Shown: positions 43,034 through 52,286, counted from the first letter of the stretch. The stretch: 64,000 nt of DNA from Nocardiopsis quinghaiensis (GCF_008638365.1 NZ_VWVU01000006.1:62001-126000), one strand, 5' to 3'. The notes: generated by a model from the letters alone, not told the origin. Program-made: numbers and translations.

Positions 43034-43705
43034 ATGGAGACCGGAACTATTGTCATCATCGCCATCATCGTGGTAGCGGTGGTCGTCATCGCCGGAGGAA
43101 TAGCGATCGCTGCGCGGTCCTCCCTCCTTCCGGCCCGAGGCACCACCCGGCTGAAGAAGCGTTTCGGCGCGGAGTACGACCATGCCGTGGAGGCCCACGG
43201 CGATGCGGCGGCCGCCGAACGCGATCTGTCCGAGCGGCTCCGCCACCGCAAGAACATGAAGCTCCGTGAACTGAGCGACCAGCAGCGTGCGGCGCACACC
43301 GACACGTGGGCCGTGGTGCAGCAGGAGTTCGTGGACGACCCCGTCCGTTCCGTCCGCAGCGCCCGCGGTCTGGTGGAAGCGATCATGATCGATCGCGGCT
43401 ACCCCGACCGCCCGGCCAGCGCCGATGACACCACGGGTTTCGAGTCGCGCCTCAGGGACCTGTCGGTGGACCATCCCGCCGCGGTCGCAGACTTCCGCAG
43501 CGCGCACGCCTCCGGACGCTCCGCCGAGGCGGACCAGACCGGTACCGAGCACATGCGCGAGGAGCTGGTGTCCTACCGCGGACTGGTGGAGGCCCTGCTG
43601 GGCGGACTGCCCGAGTCCGAGGACACGGGCCACCGGGGCGCGCCCCGGCCGAGGGCCGAGACGAAGCATCCGTGGCTGAAGCGGGGATCGAAGGCACAGC
43701 GGTGA
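43034..43705 (+). CDS. N-terminally anchored hypothetical protein (paralogue 1)
   Basis: 223 aa. Very strong ribosome site AGGAGGT before ATG 43034. One N-terminal helix (IVIIAIIVVAVVVIAGGIAI) then a cytosolic helical part. The block VVQQEFVDDPVRSVRSARGL...YRGLVEALLGG recurs in the next gene. I associate such proteins with actinobacterial envelope-stress genes, but no function is established. Confidence 0.8.
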   Translation: METGTIVIIAIIVVAVVVIAGGIAIAARSSLLPARGTTRLKKRFGAEYDHAVEAHGDAAAAERDLSERLRHRKNMKLRELSDQQRAAHTDTWAVVQQEFVDDPVRSVRSARGLVEAIMIDRGYPDRPASADDTTGFESRLRDLSVDHPAAVADFRSAHASGRSAEADQTGTEHMREELVSYRGLVEALLGGLPESEDTGHRGAPRPRAETKHPWLKRGSKAQR

Positions 43706-43773
43706 CCGGTCCCGGCAGCACCTCAGCGCATACGGATCAGCAACACCGACGACGAGACCAGGAGGAGGTCGAG

Positions 43774-44232
43774 ATGGTGGAGCGTACAGCGCGGACCGGA
43801 GGAAACCGGGGGACGCGACCGGACGTGTACCAGCCGGAGGCGGCCGAGGTTCCCGGGCCCCGGGCGGATTCCGGTGCCCCGGAGGCGGTGGCGACCGACG
43901 CGCGGGTGACCGACCCCGCACCGGGGCGTTCCACCGCCGGCACGGACCACGGGACATGGAGAATCGAGCCGCGCGGTATGGACCCCGAAGCGGTACGGAA
44001 CCGCTGGAGTGAGGCGCAGAACAAGTTCGTCGACGATCCCCACGAGGCCGTGCGCGAGTTGGACTCGCTGGCGACGGAGGTCGCCGACGCCGTGGTCGCC
44101 GAGATCGAGTCGCGTCGCTCCGCACTCCGTGCCGCCTGGAACGAGGACAAGGGCGCGGACACCGAAGCGCTCCGGTTGGCCCTGCGCGACTACCGCTCCT
44201 TCGTCGAGCACCTGGTCGGCGGCACCGCCTGA
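43774..44232 (+). CDS. Hypothetical protein (paralogue 2)
   Basis: 152 aa from ATG 43774, chosen for GGAGGAGG 5 nt upstream; GTG 43702, sharing GTGA with the previous stop, is possible. A disordered first half is followed by SEAQNKFVDDPHEAVRELDS and YRSFVEHLVGG, matching the C-terminal domain of the preceding protein. No membrane helix. Presumably co-transcribed and functionally linked. Confidence 0.8.
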   Translation: MVERTARTGGNRGTRPDVYQPEAAEVPGPRADSGAPEAVATDARVTDPAPGRSTAGTDHGTWRIEPRGMDPEAVRNRWSEAQNKFVDDPHEAVRELDSLATEVADAVVAEIESRRSALRAAWNEDKGADTEALRLALRDYRSFVEHLVGGTA

Positions 44233-44535
44233 CCGCAGGCGTCCGCCGTGAGGCGTGCCGGACCTCCGCGAACCGTCGAGCACGGCCGCGCGGACGGTCC
44301 GGTGACGCGTGTGCGGGCCGGTTCCGTCCTTCCCGGCCGAGATCCCCGATACCCCTGTGACCCGTGGGGAACCTCCGCGTGCCGGGGGAACCTGGAGGCG
44401 TCCGCACCCTTGGTGAGCTGTACCATCGGGGCCGGACTCGCCTCCTGCCCGCGTGCGCCCCGCTCCCCGGAGAAAGCCGTGCGGCGGAGCCCGCGAGACA
44501 TGGGGTACACGGGACACACACGGGAACGGACGTTC
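44233..44535. other. Gap, nothing recognised
   Basis: About 300 bp before the next gene. No repeat or coding signal; presumably a promoter. Confidence 0.4.
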
Positions 44536-45285
44536 ATGGACGCTGAAGAGACCCAGGTCTTGACCAGGACCAGCGAGTTCACCAGCACCACGCTGAGCTG
44601 GGACACCGCCGTTCACGGCCGTGTCGCCGCCGCGGTCGACCGCCTCACCGGTCCGCTGAACGAACTCATCGAACGCGACGCCAACGACGGCGACACCCGC
44701 ATGCTCGTCGCCGACTTCTTCAGTGTCGGTCTGAACTTCAGCAAGTACCAGGACATGACCACCGAGTACCGGACCAGCGGTGACTCGATCGACTACGCGA
44801 TCGTGCTGGACGGCAAGCTGTTCGCGCCCGTGGAGGTACGAAGGGTCGGCCAGGAGCTCGACCAGCGCAACATCCAGGTGTCCCGGCGCGTGGCCGCGGA
44901 GGAGGGGGCCGAGTGGGTGATCCTCACCAGCGGCCGCCTCTGGAAGGTCTACCACCTGCGCCCCAACGACAACGGCGGCAACCGGCCGGTGGAGGTGATC
45001 AGCGTCGACCTCACGGACCCGGACGCCTACCACCACAACATCGACGCCCTGTTCCACATCACCCGCGAGGCCGTCGAGCACGGTCGGCTGGACGCGCTGC
45101 GCCGATGGAAGGAGGCCGTCGAGGCGGCCCCGCTCGCGGAGATCCTGCGCGGCGACACCGTGGTCGAGGCGGTCCGCGCCGAGGTGCGCGCCGCCACCGG
45201 ACACCAGGGGCACACGGGTGACGCCGACGAGGTGCGCCGCGCCCTGGTCGAGGAGGTCGTCGCCCGGGGCCTGCTCTCGGACTGA
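44536..45285 (+). CDS. Restriction-nuclease-fold-like protein
   Basis: 249 aa from ATG 44536. The middle resembles the N-terminal nuclease region of type I restriction R subunits: TEYRTSGDSIDYAIVLDGKL followed by FAPVEVRRVG. The expected D...ExK reads D...EVR, with Arg in place of Lys, so activity is doubtful. The C-terminal third is helical (VRRALVEEVVARGLLSD). No methyltransferase or helicase genes adjacent. A non-catalytic nucleic-acid-binding role is equally possible. Confidence 0.65.
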   Translation: MDAEETQVLTRTSEFTSTTLSWDTAVHGRVAAAVDRLTGPLNELIERDANDGDTRMLVADFFSVGLNFSKYQDMTTEYRTSGDSIDYAIVLDGKLFAPVEVRRVGQELDQRNIQVSRRVAAEEGAEWVILTSGRLWKVYHLRPNDNGGNRPVEVISVDLTDPDAYHHNIDALFHITREAVEHGRLDALRRWKEAVEAAPLAEILRGDTVVEAVRAEVRAATGHQGHTGDADEVRRALVEEVVARGLLSD

Positions 45286-45427
45286 CCCCCGCCCCACCTC
45301 CCCCGGCCTCCGTTTCCCGTCTCCCGCGTGACCACCCGCCCCGCGTGCCCGTCGCCCCTGGCACGCGGGGCGCTTCGCTTGCCCCCATTGACATGTGTGA
45401 GGGGCGACACAACAATGGTCATACTTT

Positions 45428-45441
45428 TGGGAGCGCTCCCA
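45428..45441. promoter_or_regulatory. CelR/CebR operator TGGGAGCGCTCCCA
   Basis: Perfect 14-bp palindrome 38 bp before the cellulase start. It is identical to the CelR site known upstream of Thermobifida cellulase genes, where cellobiose releases the LacI-type repressor. Strong evidence for cellobiose-inducible control. Confidence 0.92.
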
Positions 45442-45479
45442 GTGCTTCCGACCGCTAACCCCCCAGCGGAAGGACCCCC

Positions 45480-48074
45480 TTGAGCCCGGCACGAAGAAAC
45501 ACGGCGACGGCGCTCGGCGCCGCAGCCGCACTCAGCGCGAGCCTTCTCGCGGCCTCACCCGTCCAGGCCGACGACGAACCCGTCGAGCAGATCACCAACG
45601 GCGACTTCGGCGACGGCACCACCGGGTGGTGGGCCACCGAGGGGATCGACCTCGCCGTCAACGACGACGAGACCCTGTGCGTCGACGTCCCGGGCGGTAC
45701 CGGCGACCCGTGGGATCAGATCGTCGGTCAGAACGACGTCCCCCTCGTGGCCGGGGAGTCCTACGCCCTCTCGTTCACCGCCTCCGGTGCCGACGGCCAC
45801 CCCGTCCGCTCCCTGGTCCAGGAGCCCGTCGATCCCTGGCGCACCGAACTGGACGAGCGGCCCGTACTCACCGGGACGGCGACCGGCTACGAGTACGTCT
45901 TCACCGCGGCGGCCGACATGGCGGACGCCCAGCTCGCCTTCCAGGTCGGCGGGGCCGAGGAGGACTGGACGTTCTGCCTGGACGACGTGTCCCTTACCGG
46001 CGGCGCAGAACCGCCGGTCCACGAACCCGACACCGGCCCCCGCGTGCGGGTCAACCAGGTCGGCTACCTCCCGCAGGGCCCCAAGAACGCCACCGTGGTC
46101 ACCGAGTCCGGAGAGGCGCTGCCCTGGGAGTTGGCCGACACCGGCGGCACGGTCGTGGCCGAGGGCCTCACCTCCCCGTACGGCCTGGACGAGACCTCCG
46201 GGCAGAACGTGCACACCGTCGACTTCAGCGGGTTCACCCAGACGGGCGAGGGCTACACGCTGACCGCCGACGGGGAGACCAGCCATCCCTTCGGCATCAC
46301 CGCCGACCCCTACGCGACACTGGCCACGGACGCCCTGGACTTCTACTACACCCAGCGCAGCGGCATCGAGATCCTCGACGAGATCGCCCCCGGATACGGC
46401 CGTGAGGCCGGACACGCCGGGGTCGAGCCCAACCAGGGCGACACCGAGGTCACCTGCCACCCCTCCTCCCCGTGCGACTACGCGCTCGACGTGTCCGGCG
46501 GATGGTACGACGCGGGCGACCACGGCAAGTACGTGGTCAACGGCGGCATCTCCGTCCACCAGCTGATGAGCGTCTACGAGCGCGCGCACACCGCGCCGAC
46601 CGGGAACCCCGACCGGGTCGCCGACTCCACCCTGGCCGTCCCCGAGCGGGACAACGGCGTGCCGGACGTCCTGGACGAGGCCCGCTGGGAGATGGAGTTC
46701 CTGCTGTCCATGCAGGTCCCCGAGGGCGAGGAGCTCGCGGGGATGGCGCACCACAAGGTCCACGACGAGCGCTGGACCGGCCTGCCCCTGCTGCCCGCCG
46801 ACGACCCCCAGCCCCGCTACCTGCACCCGCCGTCGACGGCGGCCACGCTGAACCTGGCCGCGACCGCCGCCCAGTGCTCCCGCGTGTTCGCGCCCCACGA
46901 CGCCGGCTTCGCCTCCGAGTGCCTGGACGCGGCCGAGACCGCCTGGGCCGCCGCCGAGGCCGATCCCGAGCGCTACGCGACCGCGGGCGGCGATGGCGGC
47001 GGTCCCTACGACGACGACAACCTGGCCGACGAGTTCTACTGGGCCGCCGCGGAGCTGTACCTGGCCACCGGGGACGACGCCTACGAGGATGCGGTGGCCT
47101 CGTCCGAGCTGCACACCGGCGACGTGTTCACCGCCTCCGGGTTCGACTGGCGCTGGACCGCCCCGCTGGGCCGCCTCCAGTTGGCCACCGTGCCCAACTC
47201 CCTGGACGGACGCGACGAGGTCCGCGCCTCCGTCGTCGAGGGCGCCGAGCAGTACCTGGCCAACGTCGAGGAGCACCCGTACGGGCTGGCCTACGACCCC
47301 GAGGGCGGCGTCTTCGCCTGGGGCTCCAACAACCTCGTGCTCAACAACATGGTGGTGATCGCCAGTGCCTACGACATCAGCGGCGACACGCGCTTTCGCG
47401 ACGCGGTCCTGGAGGGCATGGACTACGTCCTCGGACGCAACGCCCTCAACCAGTCGTACGTGACCGGGTACGGCGAGAACGACGCGGTCAACCAGCACAG
47501 CCGCTGGTACGCCAACCAGCTCGACCCGAGCCTGCCCAACCCACCCGAGGGCACCCTGTCCGGCGGCCCCAACTCCGACACCGGCACCTGGGACCCCGTG
47601 GCCCAGGCCAACCTGGCCGGATGCGCCCCCCAGTTCTGCTACATCGACCACATCGACTCGTGGGCGACCAACGAGCTGACCATCAACTGGAACTCCACGC
47701 TGGCCTGGGTGTCCGGGTTCGTCGCCGACCAGGGCGAGGCCTCCGCGCCGGCCGGGGCCTCCTGCGAGGTCGACTACGTGGTCCACGACGAGTGGGAGGA
47801 CCGCTTCAACACCCAGGTGACCGTCCGCAACACGGGCGGCGAGCCCCTGCCGGACTGGGAACTGGGGTGGTCCTTCACCGGCGCGCAGGCCGTGGAGCGC
47901 TACTGGAGCAGCGAGCTGACGCAGTCCGGACACGCGGTGACCGCCCGGGACCTGGACTGGAACGGGGCCCTCGCCCCCGACGGGGAGGTGACCTTCGGCT
48001 TCGTCGGCGAACTCCCGAGGGGGGCCAACCCCGTGCCCGAGAGGTTCACCCTCAACGGCTCCGTCTGCGGCTGA
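45480..48074 (+). CDS. Secreted GH9 cellulase with CBM4-like, Ig-like and CBM2 modules
   Basis: 864 aa from TTG 45480 with GGAAGGA upstream. Signal peptide (about 1-30), a CBM4/9-like module (about 40-180), CelD_N Ig-like domain (RVRVNQVGYLPQGPKNATVV, about 190-275), GH9 catalytic domain (about 280-750) and CBM2 C-terminal module (WEDRFNTQVTVRNTGGEPLP...). Catalytic motifs: SGGWYDAGDHGKYVVNGG (base Asp), YGENDAVNQHSRW (His) and ATNELTINWNS (acid Glu). The layout matches Thermobifida Cel9B-type enzymes. Acts outside the cell on cellulose. Confidence 0.95.
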   Translation: MSPARRNTATALGAAAALSASLLAASPVQADDEPVEQITNGDFGDGTTGWWATEGIDLAVNDDETLCVDVPGGTGDPWDQIVGQNDVPLVAGESYALSFTASGADGHPVRSLVQEPVDPWRTELDERPVLTGTATGYEYVFTAAADMADAQLAFQVGGAEEDWTFCLDDVSLTGGAEPPVHEPDTGPRVRVNQVGYLPQGPKNATVVTESGEALPWELADTGGTVVAEGLTSPYGLDETSGQNVHTVDFSGFTQTGEGYTLTADGETSHPFGITADPYATLATDALDFYYTQRSGIEILDEIAPGYGREAGHAGVEPNQGDTEVTCHPSSPCDYALDVSGGWYDAGDHGKYVVNGGISVHQLMSVYERAHTAPTGNPDRVADSTLAVPERDNGVPDVLDEARWEMEFLLSMQVPEGEELAGMAHHKVHDERWTGLPLLPADDPQPRYLHPPSTAATLNLAATAAQCSRVFAPHDAGFASECLDAAETAWAAAEADPERYATAGGDGGGPYDDDNLADEFYWAAAELYLATGDDAYEDAVASSELHTGDVFTASGFDWRWTAPLGRLQLATVPNSLDGRDEVRASVVEGAEQYLANVEEHPYGLAYDPEGGVFAWGSNNLVLNNMVVIASAYDISGDTRFRDAVLEGMDYVLGRNALNQSYVTGYGENDAVNQHSRWYANQLDPSLPNPPEGTLSGGPNSDTGTWDPVAQANLAGCAPQFCYIDHIDSWATNELTINWNSTLAWVSGFVADQGEASAPAGASCEVDYVVHDEWEDRFNTQVTVRNTGGEPLPDWELGWSFTGAQAVERYWSSELTQSGHAVTARDLDWNGALAPDGEVTFGFVGELPRGANPVPERFTLNGSVCG

Positions 48075-48080
48075 TCCCAC

Positions 48081-48105
48081 GGGCGGGCGCGACGGGCGCC
48101 CGCCC
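48081..48105 (+). terminator. Terminator after the cellulase
   Basis: 10-bp perfect stem GGGCGGGCGC / GCGCCCGCCC with loop GACGG, 6 nt after the stop. A second hairpin near 48124-48158 (GGACGGGG...CCCCGTCC) probably serves the convergent gene. Confidence 0.75.
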
Positions 48106-48214
48106 CGCACACCCTCCCGGAGAAGGACGGGGTCCCACAGGAGAGCGTGGGCCCCGTCCGCCGTTCTCCGCGACGGGCGGGGCGGCCCCGAAGGGCACCG
48201 GCTGCTCCGGCCGG

Positions 48215-49348
48215 CTACTCCAGCGGCACCCGCAGAACGCGGTCGTCCTCCTCGACGGGACTGCCGAGAGCGTCGTGGTTGCTGGTGGTCAGCCACAGTT
48301 CACCACCGCCCGGAGCGACCACCGCCGTGCGCAGGCGGCCGAACTCCCCCTGGTAGTGCGCCACCGGATCACCCAGTCCACCGTCGGTGAGCGGCACCTC
48401 CCACAGGCGCTCCCCGCGCAGAGCGGCCACCCACAGGGAGCCGCCGGCGATCGCCGCACCGCTGGGCGAGGCCTCTTCGGGGGGCCAGGTCACCAGCGGG
48501 TCGACGTACTCGTCCCCGCCTCCGGGACCCTCCACCTCGGGCCACCCGTAGTTGTCCCCCGGTTCGATCAGGTTGACCTCGTCGAGCTTGTCCGCGCCGA
48601 ACTCGGTGGCGTACAGGTTCCCCTCCTCGTCCCAGGCCAGGCCCTGCACGTTGCGGTGCCCGTAGCTGTAGACATGGTTGTCGAAGGGGTTGTCCGGCGC
48701 CGGGTCCCCCTCGGGGGTGATCCGCAGGACCTTGCCCGCCAGCGAGTCGGTGTTCTGGGACAGGCGCGACCGGGTCGCGTCCCCGGTGCCCACGTACAAC
48801 ATGTCGTCGGGGCCGAACTCGATCCGGCCGCCGTCGTGTCGGGACGACGAGGGGATGCCGTCGAGGACGACCTCGGCCTCCCCGAGGCTCCCGCCCTCCG
48901 GGTCGTACTCCATGCGGCTGATCCGGTTGTCGGATTCCGAGGTGTAGTAGGCGTACACGTACGGCTCGTCGGGGAAGTCCGGGTGCAGGGCCAGCCCCAT
49001 CAGACCGCCCTCCCCGACCGGAGAGACCCCCTCGACGGTCCCGACGTCCGTGACAGTGCCGTCCCCGGACACGCGGACGATCTCGGCCGAGTCGCGCTCG
49101 GAGACCAGGGCGGAGCCGTCGGGGAGGAAGATGGTCCCCCAAGGCACCTCCAGACCCGTGGCCACCTCCTCGGGTTCGCCGGGCTCGACCGCCGCGGGAG
49201 CGGCGGAGCCGCTCCCGTAACCCCCGCCCCCGTCCTCCGCCGGTCCGCCGTCCGTGCCCTCCTGACCACCGCATCCGGCGATCAGCACGAGGACACCGGT
49301 GACGGCGGCCACGAGGACCGCCGGCCTTCCGGTCGCTGCGGATTCCAT
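48215..49348 (-). CDS. PQQ-type sugar dehydrogenase lipoprotein (GSDH/sorbosone dehydrogenase family)
   Basis: 377 aa. Lipobox LIAGC (Cys26) and a Gly/Ser-rich linker, then the six-bladed propeller: VPWGTIFLPDGSALVSERDS, HPDFPDEPYVYAYYT, SRHDGGRIEFGPDDMLYVGT, YSYGHRNVQGLAWD (conserved His/Arg). It oxidises a sugar with PQQ or a similar cofactor outside the membrane. Convergent with the cellulase; 34 bp downstream of the FUSC-like gene. Confidence 0.9.
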   Translation of the reverse strand: MESAATGRPAVLVAAVTGVLVLIAGCGGQEGTDGGPAEDGGGGYGSGSAAPAAVEPGEPEEVATGLEVPWGTIFLPDGSALVSERDSAEIVRVSGDGTVTDVGTVEGVSPVGEGGLMGLALHPDFPDEPYVYAYYTSESDNRISRMEYDPEGGSLGEAEVVLDGIPSSSRHDGGRIEFGPDDMLYVGTGDATRSRLSQNTDSLAGKVLRITPEGDPAPDNPFDNHVYSYGHRNVQGLAWDEEGNLYATEFGADKLDEVNLIEPGDNYGWPEVEGPGGGDEYVDPLVTWPPEEASPSGAAIAGGSLWVAALRGERLWEVPLTDGGLGDPVAHYQGEFGRLRTAVVAPGGGELWLTTSNHDALGSPVEEDDRVLRVPLE

Positions 49349-49382
49349 GCCCGCTCCCTTCCCCCGTCGTGTCCGGGTACTC

Positions 49383-50555
49383 TCACGCGCCTTCGCGCGC
49401 GTCGCGCTCAGTGTTCGTGTGTCCCTCGTACAGTTCGTCGAACAGGCGCTCCATGTCGGTGAGCATCGCGCTGTGCACCGACCACAGGTCGGCGGTCCCG
49501 TAATCGCCGATGTGTTCGCGCATCCGGGTGATCCGCTGGAACGCCTCCTCCAGGCAGGAGTCCAGGTCCGGCGAGAACGTCTCGCGCTCGGGCTCGTCGG
49601 CGTCGTGCACGGCGCGGAAGGCTTCGGCGGCCGCGTCCAGGACCGGGGCGAAGGCGCGCAGGAAGGAGTCGCTCGGCTCGGGAGAGCGGCTGTGGGAGGA
49701 ACGCGCGAAGAACAGGGTGCGGGTGAGGGACTGCAGGTGCCGGGAGGACCGTCTCAGGGCGGTGATCCAGTCGCGGTAGGCCATCGGCTTCCCCGCCGGA
49801 GGGGATCCGTCCACGAGTTTCCTCGGGTTCAGGCGCATGCGGTACTCCTGCTGCGAGACCGTCTCCTGGGCGTTGCGCGCGGTGGCGTCGAAGCCGTCCG
49901 CGAGCCGTTTCCAGTAGTCGGCTTCGTCAAGCCCGTCATCGCCCTCCCGGAACCCGTCCGCCATCTGCCGGACGAAGCCGCCCAGGGCGTCCGCGAAGTC
50001 GAGCACGGCGTTCCTGGCGTCGCGGAAGCGGATCGCGGGGGCGAAGACCGTGTTCGTCACGACGGCGGTCCCCGTCCCCACCAGGACCATGAGCAACAGC
50101 GTCCCCAGGTTCACGAGACTGCCCGCGGTGCCTCCGGCGAGTGCGAACGCCGCGACCACGGCAATCTGCTTGCCCTGCTCTCCGAAGAGCGAGAACTGCC
50201 CCACCAGCAGCGCGACCAGCACGACCAGTGCGAACAACCAGATGTTCGCGCCGACGGTGATCCCGCCCGCGCCGGCGATCAGCGCGCCGAGGAAGACCGC
50301 GGCCACGTAGCGGCCGGACTGCAGCACCGATCCGTACACGCTGGGCGTCACGACCAGGAGGGCCGAGAAGGGCGCGAACCCGATCTGGGAGGAACCCCCC
50401 GCGAGCGAGCCCACCACCCAGGCGACCGTCGAGGCGATGACGCTCTTGAGGATGATGACGGCGGTCTCGCGCTCGTACCCCCGGTACGCGACGGCCCGGC
50501 GCAGCCCTCTGAACCACCGGCTGCCGACCACGGCCTCCCTCAGCCGATCGCTCAT
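49383..50555 (-). CDS. FUSC/aromatic-acid-exporter-like membrane protein
   Basis: 390 aa from ATG 50555. Six hydrophobic helices in residues ~30-180 (VIILKSVIASTVAWVVGSLA, SALLVVTPSVYGSVLQSGRY) followed by a ~210-residue cytosolic helical domain. This half-length ArAE/FUSC architecture is common in actinobacteria. Substrate unknown, possibly aromatic acids. Confidence 0.85.
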   Translation of the reverse strand: MSDRLREAVVGSRWFRGLRRAVAYRGYERETAVIILKSVIASTVAWVVGSLAGGSSQIGFAPFSALLVVTPSVYGSVLQSGRYVAAVFLGALIAGAGGITVGANIWLFALVVLVALLVGQFSLFGEQGKQIAVVAAFALAGGTAGSLVNLGTLLLMVLVGTGTAVVTNTVFAPAIRFRDARNAVLDFADALGGFVRQMADGFREGDDGLDEADYWKRLADGFDATARNAQETVSQQEYRMRLNPRKLVDGSPPAGKPMAYRDWITALRRSSRHLQSLTRTLFFARSSHSRSPEPSDSFLRAFAPVLDAAAEAFRAVHDADEPERETFSPDLDSCLEEAFQRITRMREHIGDYGTADLWSVHSAMLTDMERLFDELYEGHTNTERDAREGA

Positions 50556-50654
50556 CGGCCCCCGCCTCCCCACAAGCTCTGGTCCCCTTCCTTCAACAGT
50601 TCGGCTCCGTCGGCGCAGCCACGGTTCGCTCCGGTGTCATCTGCCCGCGCCATC

Positions 50655-51458
50655 TCATCGGACCACCTCCCGGGCGAAGTCGTGGACCAGGTCGGCGACC
50701 CGCTCGGGTGCGGTGGCGGTGAGCACGTGGGGCCGCCCGGGGACGGTCACCAGACGTCCCCGGGGCAGCAGGCGGGCGACCTCCTCGGCCCAGTGCCCGG
50801 GACAGAGGGGGTCCCTGCTCCCGCGCAGGACCAGGGCGGGCTGCCCGATCTCCGGCAGAACCTGCTCGATCCGGTGGTCGCGGCTGGCCAGCCAGCTGCG
50901 GAAAACCCGTAGCGCTCCCGCCCTGCGGTAGTCAGCTATGCCGGAGACCACCACGGAGGGGCCCTCGCGGAGGCCGTCGAGCAGCAGGCGCGCGGCCAGG
51001 ACGGGTAGCGAACGCGCCTGCGGGTCCACCATCGGCCCCGCCAGCACCACCGAGCCCACCTTGTCGGGCGCGCGCACCGCCGCCTCAGCCACCACCTGAG
51101 CGCCCAGTGACAGTCCCAGCAGGCAGGGCCGTGCGATCCCCCGGGCGCGGAGCCACTCCAGGAGGGCCTCGGCAAGACCGGCGACCGTGGGCGCGTGGTC
51201 CCGGGCGGTGCTCGCGCCGAACCCCGGAAGGTCGACGGCCCAGGCCTCCAGCCGCCCGGAGAGGGCTTCGACCAGGGGAAGGGTGTGCTTGGAGGAGACG
51301 CCCGCACCGTGCACGCAGATCACCGGCGGCCCCTGACCCGGCACACACCACGAGGCCATGGTTCCGTGCGCGAGCTCGTCCGTTCCCCGCCGCGGCTCCA
51401 TTCGTCCTCCGGTCTGTTCCGCGTCTCTCCCGTCGATGTGGTGGTCACGACTACCCAT
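50655..51458 (-). CDS. Alpha/beta hydrolase
   Basis: 267 aa from ATG 51458 (ribosome site GAGGGAGGGGG). Oxyanion motif VICVHGAGVSS, nucleophile Ser in LLGLSLGAQVV (GxSxG), acid Asp in LRGSRDPLCPG and His in PGRPHVLTATAP. Cytosolic. The fold is certain, substrate unknown. The longer frame to 51794 is antisense to the next gene. Confidence 0.92.
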   Translation of the reverse strand: MGSRDHHIDGRDAEQTGGRMEPRRGTDELAHGTMASWCVPGQGPPVICVHGAGVSSKHTLPLVEALSGRLEAWAVDLPGFGASTARDHAPTVAGLAEALLEWLRARGIARPCLLGLSLGAQVVAEAAVRAPDKVGSVVLAGPMVDPQARSLPVLAARLLLDGLREGPSVVVSGIADYRRAGALRVFRSWLASRDHRIEQVLPEIGQPALVLRGSRDPLCPGHWAEEVARLLPRGRLVTVPGRPHVLTATAPERVADLVHDFAREVVR

Positions 51459-51558
51459 GGCCCCCTCCCTCAACCCACCCCCGTTCCGGAGCGTGTGGAA
51501 ACGCGCGCACCGGTCAGAGGAGGTACACGACAGGTGCTTGTGTGAAGGGAGCCGAGAG

Positions 51559-52212
51559 ATGACCCGGAAGTCGGATTCCCCGCCGAAGCGCCCCTGGTTC
51601 AGGGGTGTCGTGCGGGGGGCCACGGGCGCGATGGCCATGACCGGTATGCGGCAGGCCGAGGTCGGTCTGGGGTTCGTCCAGCGCACACCTCCCGACGCCA
51701 TCCTGAGGGAGGGCGTGCCCGCCGTCCTGGAGAGCGTGCCCGAGGACCGGAGGAAGGCCGCCATCGAACTGGCGCACTGGGGATACGGGGCCACGGCTGG
51801 TGCCCTGTTCGCCTTCCTGCCGAGGAGGCTGCGGAGTTCACGGCTCGCCGGGCCGGTCTACGGGGTGATGGCCTGGGGAGCGTTCGAGCTGGCCATCGCC
51901 CCCGCTCTCGGCCTCGCCCACGCCCGCAGGTCCCGGCCCCAGGAGAGAGCGGCGCTCCTTCTCGACCACGTGGTCTTCGGGTTCGTCATCGGGGAGCCGC
52001 CCGAGGCCGAGGTGGCCGGGACGGAGGGCTCCGAGAGCGGCGGGGCCGACCGGGGCGTCGGGAAGCGGGAGCGCCGCAAGCACAGGGAACGCCGCGGAGG
52101 CGGGGACCGCCGTCGGCGCGGGGAGCGCCGCAAGCACGGGGAACGCGGAGAGCGCCGCGAGCACGGGGAGCGCGGGGAGCGCCGCAAGCACGGGGAACGC
52201 CGCCGGTCCTGA
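51559..52212 (+). CDS. Membrane protein with charged tandem-repeat tail
   Basis: 217 aa from ATG 51559, with GAAGGGAG upstream. Hydrophobic stretches at residues ~70-90 and ~105-125 suggest membrane association (HWGYGATAGALFAFLPRRL, YGVMAWGAFELAIAPALGL). The final ~60 residues are almost only Arg, Glu, Gly, Lys and His, ending in three 9-residue repeats. Function unknown. Confidence 0.75.
   Translation: MTRKSDSPPKRPWFRGVVRGATGAMAMTGMRQAEVGLGFVQRTPPDAILREGVPAVLESVPEDRRKAAIELAHWGYGATAGALFAFLPRRLRSSRLAGPVYGVMAWGAFELAIAPALGLAHARRSRPQERAALLLDHVVFGFVIGEPPEAEVAGTEGSESGGADRGVGKRERRKHRERRGGGDRRRRGERRKHGERGERREHGERGERRKHGERRRS
52120..52200. repeat. Three tandem 27-bp coding repeats
   Basis: Units at 52120, 52147 and 52174 encode GERRKHGER, GERREHGER and GERRKHGER. 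In frame and near identical, so copy number may vary between strains. Confidence 0.8.
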
Positions 52213-52286
52213 CGGCCTGACGGGCCTGGCGGCGAAGATGCCGAGGGCCCGGGCCGGGGCGGGCGGCCGCACTGGCCGCCCGCATT

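Noticed and set aside
41717..44521. 934-codon open frame on the minus strand
   Set aside because: It runs antisense to the genes at 43034 and 43774 and through the attachment site. Its composition is Arg/Pro/Gly-rich as expected for a shadow frame in high-GC DNA. Only the short Cys-rich stretch near 42750-42970 looks real.
45555..48296. 913-codon frame antisense to the cellulase
   Set aside because: Exact antisense of strongly supported GH9 coding sequence; Gly/Val/Arg-rich with no motifs.
52120..52200. Possible CRISPR-like array
   Set aside because: The repeats are contiguous 27-bp coding units without spacers and stay in frame. No CRISPR array or cas gene was seen in the window.
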